From positions 1 to 64,000 of the forward strand of contig JAOAGP010000088.1 of NCBI GenBank assembly GCA_026415695.1: 64,000 nucleotides of DNA, written 5' to 3'. The first letter of the stretch is position 1. Each line of letters opens with the position of its first letter. The notes below the pieces were generated by a model. That model searched no databases. It was not told the DNA's origin and saw only the letters and a list, made by a program, of their open reading frames with translations. This DNA is from Thermodesulfovibrionales bacterium (GTDB lineage: Bacteria; Nitrospirota; Thermodesulfovibrionia; Thermodesulfovibrionales; Dissulfurispiraceae). Below, in pieces: positions 54,515-61,934 of the stretch. Position numbers and translations under genes: made by a program.

Positions 54515-55126
54515 TCATTGTGTTATATTGCATTTAACCCTTATGTATTCTTGCAATAATCTGAGTGCTCTACCCCTATGGCTTATACCGTCTTTTATTT
54601 GTGAAGGTAGTTCACCAAATGTCTCATTGAAACCTTCTGGGATAAACAATGGATCATATCCAAAACCACTACTTCCCCTAATATCTTCAGCAATCATACC
54701 CTCAACTACACCCTTGAATGTTTTTATAAGTCCTTCTTCAGTTACAAGAGCAATTACACAGACAAACCTCGCAACCCTTTCAGTATCCTTTAGGTCTTTC
54801 ATTGAATTTAACAGTTTTTCGTTGTTCATTAAATCAGTGGCATTTACTCCTGCAAACCGTGCAGAATAAACACCGGGCATGTTACCTAATGCATATACCT
54901 CAAGACCTGAATCATCTGCAATAGCATTCTTACCTGTGTAATGAGATACAAAGAGTGCCTTTTTGACTGCATTAGCCTCAAAGGTATGACCATCCTCAAC
55001 TACATCAGGACAATCAGGATAATTATTTAGGGTCTCAACAGATATGTTTAATCCATGTAATATTCTTACTAATTCTTCAGCCTTTTTCTGATTTTTCGTG
55101 GCAAGAACAATACCTTTTTTAAACAT
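54515..55126 (-). CDS. rdgB: XTP/dITP diphosphatase (non-canonical purine NTP pyrophosphatase)
   Basis: Cleans hypoxanthine and xanthine nucleotides from the pool. I start at ATG 55126 (203 aa, GIVLATKNQKKAEEL), as longer starts add residues without family match. Motifs: VEDGHTFEANAVKKA (about 45-59), AIADDSGLEV (about 67-76) with the acidic metal ligands, and SSGFGYDPLFIPEG (about 152-165), ending SHRGRAL. It diverges from cobO. Confidence 0.93.
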   Translation of the reverse strand: MFKKGIVLATKNQKKAEELVRILHGLNISVETLNNYPDCPDVVEDGHTFEANAVKKALFVSHYTGKNAIADDSGLEVYALGNMPGVYSARFAGVNATDLMNNEKLLNSMKDLKDTERVARFVCVIALVTEEGLIKTFKGVVEGMIAEDIRGSSGFGYDPLFIPEGFNETFGELPSQIKDGISHRGRALRLLQEYIRVKCNITQ

Positions 55127-55141
55127 GATAAACAAATTAAC

Positions 55142-55147
55142 ATTATA
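55142..55147 (-). promoter_or_regulatory. -10 box of rdgB
   Basis: Minus-strand TATAAT at 55147-55142. The predicted start near 55135 leaves a leader of about 9 nt with no Shine-Dalgarno. No clear -35. Confidence 0.45.
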
Positions 55148-55202
55148 TACAGCCATATTGCAAATCGGTTTTGATAAATGCTTAAATAACAATCTAATCT
55201 CC

Positions 55203-55724
55203 ATGTCAAAAAAAGGCTATATTCAAATTTATACAGGTGATGGTAAAGGCAAGACAACTGCCGCTATGGGACTTATAGTGAGGGCAGTAGGGGCGGGGAT
55301 GAGGGTTCTATTTGCCCAGTTTATAAAGTCACAGAAATGCTCTGAACACCATGCATTTGAGAAATATCTTCCCATGGTTGAGGTAAGGCAATATGGAAAG
55401 GGTTTTATTTCAAAAAAAAGACCCCCAAAATGTGATATTGAGCAAGCACAAATTGGGTTAAGTGAGTTAACAAAGGATGTATCATCAGGCAAGTATGATT
55501 TGATAGTTCTTGATGAGGTTAATGTTGCAACACACCTTGGTTTAATCAAGGTTGAAGACCTCATCAATTTAATTAAAAACAAACACATAAAGACAGAGAT
55601 TGTCATCACAGGAAGGTATGCAGATGAAAAGATACTACAAATTGCAGACCTTGTAACCGAGATGAAAGAGATAAAACATTACTTTAGTAAAGGGATAAAG
55701 GCTCGAAAGGGGATAGAGAAGTAG
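55203..55724 (+). CDS. cobO: Cob(I)alamin adenosyltransferase (CobO/BtuR type)
   Basis: Adds the 5'-deoxyadenosyl group to corrinoids. 173 aa from ATG 55203 (MSKKGYIQIYTGDGKGKTTAAMGL); the longer reading to 55098 overlaps rdgB in antisense. The modified P-loop GDGKGKTTAAMG (11-22) and LIVLDEVNVATHLGLI (about 101-116) are diagnostic, together with ITGRYADEKI. No cobalamin riboswitch was recognised upstream. It converges with the PAP2 gene with a 4-bp gap. Confidence 0.94.
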   Translation: MSKKGYIQIYTGDGKGKTTAAMGLIVRAVGAGMRVLFAQFIKSQKCSEHHAFEKYLPMVEVRQYGKGFISKKRPPKCDIEQAQIGLSELTKDVSSGKYDLIVLDEVNVATHLGLIKVEDLINLIKNKHIKTEIVITGRYADEKILQIADLVTEMKEIKHYFSKGIKARKGIEK

Positions 55725-55728
55725 GCAT

Positions 55729-56361
55729 TTAGCCCTTGACTTGTGATAGTCTTACAGATATATCCTTGTCTTTGTAGTAATGAAGTATAACCATCCCCAC
55801 CACAATCCCAGTGAATACGCCAGCAAATACATCAGATGGAAAGTGGGATATGTTATAAACCCTTTCAAAAGCCAACAATGAACTAACCGCATAAAACAAT
55901 ACAGCATACCTCTTAAAATAGTGTCCAAAGACATAAGCAAGGCAAAAAACAACGGCTGTATGCCCAGATGGAAACGAATCAAAACCACTCAACCAGCTCG
56001 GACCTATAAACACAACATCATCAGTAAGTCTCGGTCTTGCCCTACCTAAAAGATGCTTTAGTATCTGCACTGTAATACCAGCAGTAATATAGCAAATCAA
56101 TACCATCTTACCAATGAAAAATACCTGTAACCTCTTAAACACCTTCCCAAAGACTACTAAAACAAGACCGATGACTGCTATTGTTGCACCATGACCGAAA
56201 AAACTTGCTACAGGGATAAACAAGGCAAATATGTCTGTTAGAATCCCTGCGGATGCCTTGAAATCCCTCAATACCTTGACCATCGATGAATCAAAATGCA
56301 TGATTATAAATGGTATAACCGCAAGCAAAAGTAATAAAAACCTATCTTTCAAAAAGTGCAT
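55729..56361 (-). CDS. PAP2-family membrane lipid phosphatase
   Basis: Integral-membrane phosphatase of 210 aa with five or six helices. The acid-phosphatase motifs are visible: LLGRARPRL (about 103-111), PSGHTAVVF (about 131-139) and RVYNISHFPSDV (about 166-177). Substrates in this family include undecaprenyl pyrophosphate, phosphatidic acid and lipid A phosphates. Its ATG overlaps the end of the ArnT-like gene by 20 bp, favouring a role in lipid-linked sugar or lipid A phosphate metabolism. Confidence 0.88.
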   Translation of the reverse strand: MHFLKDRFLLLLLAVIPFIIMHFDSSMVKVLRDFKASAGILTDIFALFIPVASFFGHGATIAVIGLVLVVFGKVFKRLQVFFIGKMVLICYITAGITVQILKHLLGRARPRLTDDVVFIGPSWLSGFDSFPSGHTAVVFCLAYVFGHYFKRYAVLFYAVSSLLAFERVYNISHFPSDVFAGVFTGIVVGMVILHYYKDKDISVRLSQVKG

Positions 56362-57859
56362 AATCCCTTCCTAATTGCAATAATCTAAAACCCGTATTTA
56401 AGACCTCATCCTTGTATTTAAACTTTGTAATTAGAAGCCTATGCGGTGTGTTATTGATAAGGTCATCTGATGAACCCACACTGACAACCCTTCTATCAGA
56501 ATAAAACACTATGCTTGGTTGGTTGATCCTGTAAGCAATTATCCTTTCGTTTGGCTTTAGATGTTGTTTTGCAAACATGCTATATCTATGCAATTCTCCT
56601 TGAAGTCTTTCAGCTGCCAATGGCAACCCCTTTAATGAAATGACCATAAATACCAAAAACATGCAAAAGGCAATCCCTACATACCTAAAAGACTCATCCT
56701 TAATTCTTATTAGCAAAAAGACAACGCTTAACAAGTTTATAAGACCGATGAGATATAGCCACCCTGTTTCTTCTATGCCGTATCTATGCAATATCTTGCC
56801 AAACACAAATGTAAACAACACAAAAGAAATGATAGCCCCTGATAATAGTATGTATCTAATCATCTGCCCCTGATAATTTTTCATTGATATAGAGATTAGC
56901 ATTACAGCAGCAGGTATTGATGGTAGAATGTAGTTTGGCAACTTGGTTGTCGATAATGAAAAGAACACAAACACAAAGACAAACCAAATTAAAGCAAACC
57001 CAGAAAGTCCCTTTTTGTCAACAAGTCCATGTCTTATACCTACAGGTAAAAATACTACCCAAGGCAACATGCCAATCAATAGGCATACAAAATAGTAATA
57101 AAATGGACCCTTATGCCCTGAGATGACATCTGTGTATCTTTGAAAATGGTGTTTTAAGAAGAACTGCTCAATAAACTCCATCCCATTTCTCTTATACTGT
57201 GCAACATACCATGGCATTGCAATCACAAAAAAGACTAATATACCGATAGGATTGAATAAAAATCTTAACCTATCCCATTGCCTTGTAACGAGTATATAAA
57301 CGATACATACTCCATAAGGAAATACAACCCCTACCAATCCCTTTGTCAAAAAGGCAAGAGCACAAAACAGGTGGAAACAAACTATGCCTTTCATCCCTCT
57401 GTTAGAATAAAAACTCAACAAGGCAAGTGTGATAAAAAGTGTAAGCAACATGTCCGTAACTGCTGCACGACTATAGACAAAAAAATAGGTTGAAAATGAA
57501 AATGTAATGATTGCATATATACCAGATTTCTCATCAACCTGTTTTTTCATAAAAAGAAACAAAACCAGCGAAAGAACAACCGCAGCAATAGCCGAAGGTA
57601 GTCTTGCTGAAAATTCATTTATACCAAATATGCTGTATGAAAGAGACATGAGCCAGTATATGAGTATTGGCTTGTCATAGCGATTTATGCCATTGTATGT
57701 AGGGTTAATAAAATCCCCGCTTAACAGCATCTCCTTAGATGCCTGCGAAAACACTGCCTCATCTACATCAAATAAAAACACCCCGCCTAAATTTGTAAGG
57801 GTCATTACAAAAATGCAGAGGAGGATAAAAGGCAGAATATATCTTTTTTGAATTACCAA
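56342..57859 (-). CDS. ArnT-like glycosyltransferase family 39 membrane protein
   Basis: 505-aa GT-C-fold membrane glycosyltransferase that uses polyprenyl-phosphate sugars in the periplasm. After TM1 (about 6-25) comes the acidic loop FDVDEAVFSQASKEML (about 30-45) with the catalytic-type Asp/Glu, then PTYNGINRYDKPILIYWL (about 53-70), and about ten further helices followed by a soluble C-terminal domain. TTG 57859 is the only start that keeps TM1. Neighbours suhB (upstream) and PAP2 (overlapping) suggest lipid A or phospholipid sugar modification; the sugar is unknown. Confidence 0.82.
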   Translation of the reverse strand: MVIQKRYILPFILLCIFVMTLTNLGGVFLFDVDEAVFSQASKEMLLSGDFINPTYNGINRYDKPILIYWLMSLSYSIFGINEFSARLPSAIAAVVLSLVLFLFMKKQVDEKSGIYAIITFSFSTYFFVYSRAAVTDMLLTLFITLALLSFYSNRGMKGIVCFHLFCALAFLTKGLVGVVFPYGVCIVYILVTRQWDRLRFLFNPIGILVFFVIAMPWYVAQYKRNGMEFIEQFFLKHHFQRYTDVISGHKGPFYYYFVCLLIGMLPWVVFLPVGIRHGLVDKKGLSGFALIWFVFVFVFFSLSTTKLPNYILPSIPAAVMLISISMKNYQGQMIRYILLSGAIISFVLFTFVFGKILHRYGIEETGWLYLIGLINLLSVVFLLIRIKDESFRYVGIAFCMFLVFMVISLKGLPLAAERLQGELHRYSMFAKQHLKPNERIIAYRINQPSIVFYSDRRVVSVGSSDDLINNTPHRLLITKFKYKDEVLNTGFRLLQLGRDYALFER

Positions 57860-57868
57860 CGGATTATC

Positions 57869-58651
57869 TTAAAGATGCCTCTTGATGATGTCCTTCAAGT
57901 TTTGAAATATATACTTATTCCCTGAAACGATGTTACCAGTTTGATAGAGATCCTCATCCTCATAAAAGCCTGACACATATCCACCTGCTTCCTTTACTAT
58001 CAATGAGCCAGCAGCGATGTCCCAAACCTTTAGACCAAACTCAAAAAAACCGTCGCATCTACCGCATGCAACATACACAAGATCAATTGCCGCAGAGCCA
58101 GCCCTCCTTAAGTCTCCAACCTCAAGAAGCATTTCCTTAAATATTTCCACATATTTATCCACGATACCCTTTTGTCTAAAAGGAAAGCCTGTTGCAACAA
58201 GACTTTTTTTCATCTCTTTGGTCTTTGAGACATGTATCCTCTTTCCATTAAGAAACGCCCCTTTACCTTTTATAGCCTCAAACATCTCTTTTGTATTAGG
58301 GTCATACACCACACCTAAAACAAATTCTCCTCTGTGTTGTAACGCTATTGACACTGCAAAAACAGGAAAACCATGAATGAAGTTTGTTGTGCCATCTAAC
58401 GGGTCAACTACCCAACAATACTCACTGTCAGCAGATTTGCCTGATTCCTCAGCAAGAAAGGAGTGGTTTGGGTATCTGTTTCTTATCTCGTCAATTATCA
58501 TTGACTCCGATTCTTTATCTACATGTGTGACAAAATCACCTACTGTTTTTGTGTCTATGTCTTCATTTTTAACACTGCCACACATAGAGACGATGTATTG
58601 ACCTGCCTTTATGGCTGATGACCTTGCAACATCCATAAAATCATCAAGCAT
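57869..58651 (-). CDS. suhB: Inositol-1-monophosphatase family protein
   Basis: Mg2+-dependent sugar-phosphate phosphatase of 260 aa. Metal-site motifs: FLAEESG (about 59-65), VVDPLDGTTNFIHGFP (about 74-89), and KVWDIAAGSLIVKEAGG (about 204-220). I start at ATG 58651, with AAGAGGAG 8 nt upstream; the ATG shares one base with the diguanylate cyclase stop codon. Substrate may be inositol phosphate, histidinol phosphate or another; SuhB-type rRNA-processing roles are also known. Confidence 0.9.
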   Translation of the reverse strand: MLDDFMDVARSSAIKAGQYIVSMCGSVKNEDIDTKTVGDFVTHVDKESESMIIDEIRNRYPNHSFLAEESGKSADSEYCWVVDPLDGTTNFIHGFPVFAVSIALQHRGEFVLGVVYDPNTKEMFEAIKGKGAFLNGKRIHVSKTKEMKKSLVATGFPFRQKGIVDKYVEIFKEMLLEVGDLRRAGSAAIDLVYVACGRCDGFFEFGLKVWDIAAGSLIVKEAGGYVSGFYEDEDLYQTGNIVSGNKYIFQNLKDIIKRHL

Positions 58652-60543
58652 CAGTAAGACTCCTCTTGCCACATCGATGGTTCAAACCTAACTACCCTGT
58701 TTCTACCCATCTCCTTTGCCTTATAAAGTGCAACATCAGCGTATTTGATTGCCTCCCAGAAGTTTTCTGTATCCTTTGGAAACTCACTTACTCCAATGCT
58801 AATTGTCTTTTTCAATACCTCTGTCCTTATCTGTATCGTTGTTTCCTCAATCCTTTGTCTTATCTTCTCTGCCACCATAATTGAACTACCTATAGTTGTA
58901 TCAACCAAGATGATCAAAAACTCCTCGCCTCCAAAACGAATCACTATGTCAGCTCCTCTAACAGAATTTTTCAGAACATTTGCGGTCTCTTTGAGAATGA
59001 TATCACCTGCATCATGACCATACACATCATTTACCTGTTTGAAAAAGTCAAGGTCACACATCAAAAGACCAAGATTTGTACCCCTTCTGAATGTCCCTGA
59101 GACTAATTTATCGTAAGACTCCTCAAGGTATCTCCTGTTGTAAAGCCCTGTAAGAGGGTCTCTTATTGAAGACTCCTTCAACTCCCTCATCAACTTCTTT
59201 GCCTCTAATACTGGTTGCACCTCTCTGATAAACTGCTGTGCCCTGCTAATCTTATTACGCAAGATGTTAATATCGCAGTAGTTGAGTTTTCCGCATGTTA
59301 TCTGAATTATACATGCAACCTTACCGCTTACTATAACAGGGAAACATACATGTGTCATTTTTAAAGGCTCTAAGTAATATTTGCATATTTGTGGATACTC
59401 CGCCGAAGATACAATGTGCCCTGTTCGTTTGACTCTACATAGATCAGCCTCGCTAAAGATATCCTTTTTGCAGTACAACTCCATGCCCTCAGCACCCGGT
59501 GGATAAACAATACTTAATCCCTTCCCACTGTCAGTTATTTCATAGATAACACAGCTTTCTAATTTCAGATGTTCTATGAAAACATTACCCAGTCTTATGT
59601 AGATATCATAAACTGACTCGTCTTCTTCAATTACCCTCTTGAAATTTGTAATGCTCTGTATAGTGTCAATCAGATTATTAAACTCCTTTGTTAAGTCGCC
59701 TAACTCGTCTTTAGACATAACATCCAACTTTTTTCTTAAATCTACTTCACCTGCAGATAGGGACTTAATCTGCTCTGTTATACCATTGACAGCTGTAAAC
59801 AACACATTACCCATCTTGTATGACAGATAAAAAGACATTATCACTGAAGAAACTATAAAGATTACTATCAAAACCAGTGACAAAGCCAGTCTGCTTCTAA
59901 TCAGGTTGCTAAAGGTCTTCCATTCTCGTTCAAGGGTTAATGTGTAATCATTAATCAGAGTGACAGAATCTTTTACGAGCGAATCTATTTCCGATATTTT
60001 ATCTATTGCAGAGGTATCTTTTATATTGCTACTTCTGATTTGAACAATCTCATCCAATAAAACATCTATGGCATCTAAGTTTACATACAGTTCCTTTATT
60101 ACCTTTATCTTATCAGGGTCTGTAAGAGGCACTACATTAAACTCTGTGAATAGATGTCCTGTTGCCCTTGAATAATCAACAATGCTGCCACCATTTATTA
60201 GTTTATTTGCATATGAACGAACATCCTCCAACCTCGCCTTTGCCCTTAAATAATTTCCGTTTATTTCATCAATATCAGTTGCCAAAACCATCTTGTGAGC
60301 CGATATGCTTAAGCCTCTTATTTTTCTAACGATTATGTGTCCTGTCCTTTGGTGAGGTTCTATCACCTCAACAATCCGTTGTGATTTTGATTCCATCTCA
60401 ATCATCGTCACAAGACCAATGAAAGAAACTACAAGAAACATAAAAAGCATACACATGGAATAAAACAAAAACTTCTTTTTTATGGGGATATCCTTAAATA
60501 TCATGAGATTCAAGATTCTCTGAAGATACAGTTTGACAGTCAT
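58651..60543 (-). CDS. Membrane-bound diguanylate cyclase (HAMP-GGDEF)
   Basis: Makes c-di-GMP. 630 aa: TM1 (about 26-47), a periplasmic helical sensor region (about 50-220), TM2 (about 223-245), HAMP (about 246-300), a GAF-like domain (about 315-450) with Cys residues (SCVIYEI, LYCKKD, ADLCRV, CKYYLEP), and a GGDEF domain whose active site reads GGEEF near residue 538. The allosteric inhibitory RxxD is present five residues upstream (RGAD), so product inhibition is expected. First gene of the run with suhB, ArnT-like and PAP2 genes. Substrate signal unknown. Confidence 0.93.
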   Translation of the reverse strand: MTVKLYLQRILNLMIFKDIPIKKKFLFYSMCMLFMFLVVSFIGLVTMIEMESKSQRIVEVIEPHQRTGHIIVRKIRGLSISAHKMVLATDIDEINGNYLRAKARLEDVRSYANKLINGGSIVDYSRATGHLFTEFNVVPLTDPDKIKVIKELYVNLDAIDVLLDEIVQIRSSNIKDTSAIDKISEIDSLVKDSVTLINDYTLTLEREWKTFSNLIRSRLALSLVLIVIFIVSSVIMSFYLSYKMGNVLFTAVNGITEQIKSLSAGEVDLRKKLDVMSKDELGDLTKEFNNLIDTIQSITNFKRVIEEDESVYDIYIRLGNVFIEHLKLESCVIYEITDSGKGLSIVYPPGAEGMELYCKKDIFSEADLCRVKRTGHIVSSAEYPQICKYYLEPLKMTHVCFPVIVSGKVACIIQITCGKLNYCDINILRNKISRAQQFIREVQPVLEAKKLMRELKESSIRDPLTGLYNRRYLEESYDKLVSGTFRRGTNLGLLMCDLDFFKQVNDVYGHDAGDIILKETANVLKNSVRGADIVIRFGGEEFLIILVDTTIGSSIMVAEKIRQRIEETTIQIRTEVLKKTISIGVSEFPKDTENFWEAIKYADVALYKAKEMGRNRVVRFEPSMWQEESY

Positions 60544-60584
60544 TTTATCTTTCTACCTCGCTTTTGTTTTCATATAGAATAATG

Positions 60585-61814
60585 TTATGAGACTAATTTT
60601 TCAATATCTTGTCTCATGTATAGGATCAAAAAAAGTGCAGGGAGGGAAATCAAAAAAGTCATCACAAAAAAACCACTCCATCCAATACTTTCAACAACAA
60701 AGCCAGATGTAGGTGCAATGAGCACCCTGCCTAAAGATGAAAGAGAACTTAAAAGGGCATATTGAGTTGCACTAAAACGGACATTACAAAGTGACATTAT
60801 AAGTGCAACAAACGCAGATGTCCCCATACCTCCTGCTAAATTTTCAAAGGCAATAACAAACACCATCAAGGCATAGTCCTTTCCAAAGATGTCAAGTAAG
60901 ATAAATGATAGATTAGAAAATGCCTGCAATATACCAAAAAGTAGTAATGCATGGAAAAGCCTCACCCTTACCATCATTGCACCACCTATGAGAGAACCAA
61001 TAATGACGGATACAAGGCCAAAACCCTTGTTAATTGCACCAACATCTGTGGGGGTAAAACCTACAGCCCTTATGAGAAATGCAGTCGTTAGCGTTCCTAA
61101 ATAGGCATCACCCAATTTATACAAAACTATAAGCAATAAAAAAACAACGGCAAGGTTTTTACTAAAGAAATCCTTTAAAGGACCAATCACCGCCTCCTTA
61201 ATACTCCTCGGTGGTGCAGTTACTTTAGGTGGTCTTGGTGCAAGATAAGTGAATAACAGTGTCAAAGCCATAATAGTAGACATCACAAAATATGTCTTGT
61301 TCCATCCAATCCTATCTGAAAGTATAAGAGCCAATGCACCAGATACAAGCATACCTATCCGATAGCCTAAAACAAATACTGCAGACCCTAAACCCCTTTC
61401 TTGACTTTCAAGGATATCGGTTCTATATGCATCTATGACAATATCTTGTGAGGCAGAGGCAAAGGCAAGGAATAAGGCTAATAAACCTACCAATAGGAGT
61501 GCATTTGCTGGTTCTTGAAATCCTAAAATCCCTATACAAAGTGCAAGTAATACCTGACATATAGCAATCCAACCCCTTCGCCTATCAAAAAATGGTGGGA
61601 TGTATCTATCCATTAGTGGTGACCAAAGGAATTTTATGGTGTAAGGTATGCCTATTACAGAATAAAGTCCTATTGTTTTTATGTCTATACCTGAAACTGT
61701 TAACCATGCCTGAAGGGTAGCCCCTGAAAGTGCTAAAGGTAATCCTGATGAAAAACCTAAAAAAAGCATGACTACCATCTTTTTACTTCTAAATATCTCT
61801 AAATACCGTGCCAA
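60585..61814 (-). CDS. ampG: AmpG-like major facilitator permease (muropeptide transporter family)
   Basis: 409-aa MFS transporter with twelve helices. The N-terminus MVVMLFLGFSSGLPLALSG and the block WSPLMDRYIPP with GRRRGW-like FDRRRGWI match AmpG permeases that import anhydromuropeptides for cell-wall recycling. The start is TTG 61814: AGGAGG lies 4 nt upstream on the minus strand. It is divergent from the PEP-synthase-like gene. Drug or siderophore MFS roles are less likely. Confidence 0.88.
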   Translation of the reverse strand: MARYLEIFRSKKMVVMLFLGFSSGLPLALSGATLQAWLTVSGIDIKTIGLYSVIGIPYTIKFLWSPLMDRYIPPFFDRRRGWIAICQVLLALCIGILGFQEPANALLLVGLLALFLAFASASQDIVIDAYRTDILESQERGLGSAVFVLGYRIGMLVSGALALILSDRIGWNKTYFVMSTIMALTLLFTYLAPRPPKVTAPPRSIKEAVIGPLKDFFSKNLAVVFLLLIVLYKLGDAYLGTLTTAFLIRAVGFTPTDVGAINKGFGLVSVIIGSLIGGAMMVRVRLFHALLLFGILQAFSNLSFILLDIFGKDYALMVFVIAFENLAGGMGTSAFVALIMSLCNVRFSATQYALLSSLSSLGRVLIAPTSGFVVESIGWSGFFVMTFLISLPALFLILYMRQDIEKLVS

Positions 61815-61918
61815 GACACCTCCTCAACCTGTTTTTATACAGAAACACAAAACTTTAATCTTTACAAAGATGAAATTATATCTGAAAGACGCACATATTA
61901 CCATTTGTTTTTCCTACA

Positions 61919-61927
61919 TGATACAAT
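61919..61927 (+). promoter_or_regulatory. Extended -10 promoter of PEP-synthase-like gene (leaderless)
   Basis: TGATACAAT at 61919-61927, an extended -10 box. The ATG at 61935 is seven bases after the hexamer, so the predicted transcription start is at the ATG or one base before. Confidence 0.6.
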
Positions 61928-61934
61928 AGTATCC

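Noticed and set aside
55127-55202. Cobalamin riboswitch upstream of cobO
   Set aside because: Only 76 bp separate it from rdgB and no B12-box or multi-stem structure is visible.
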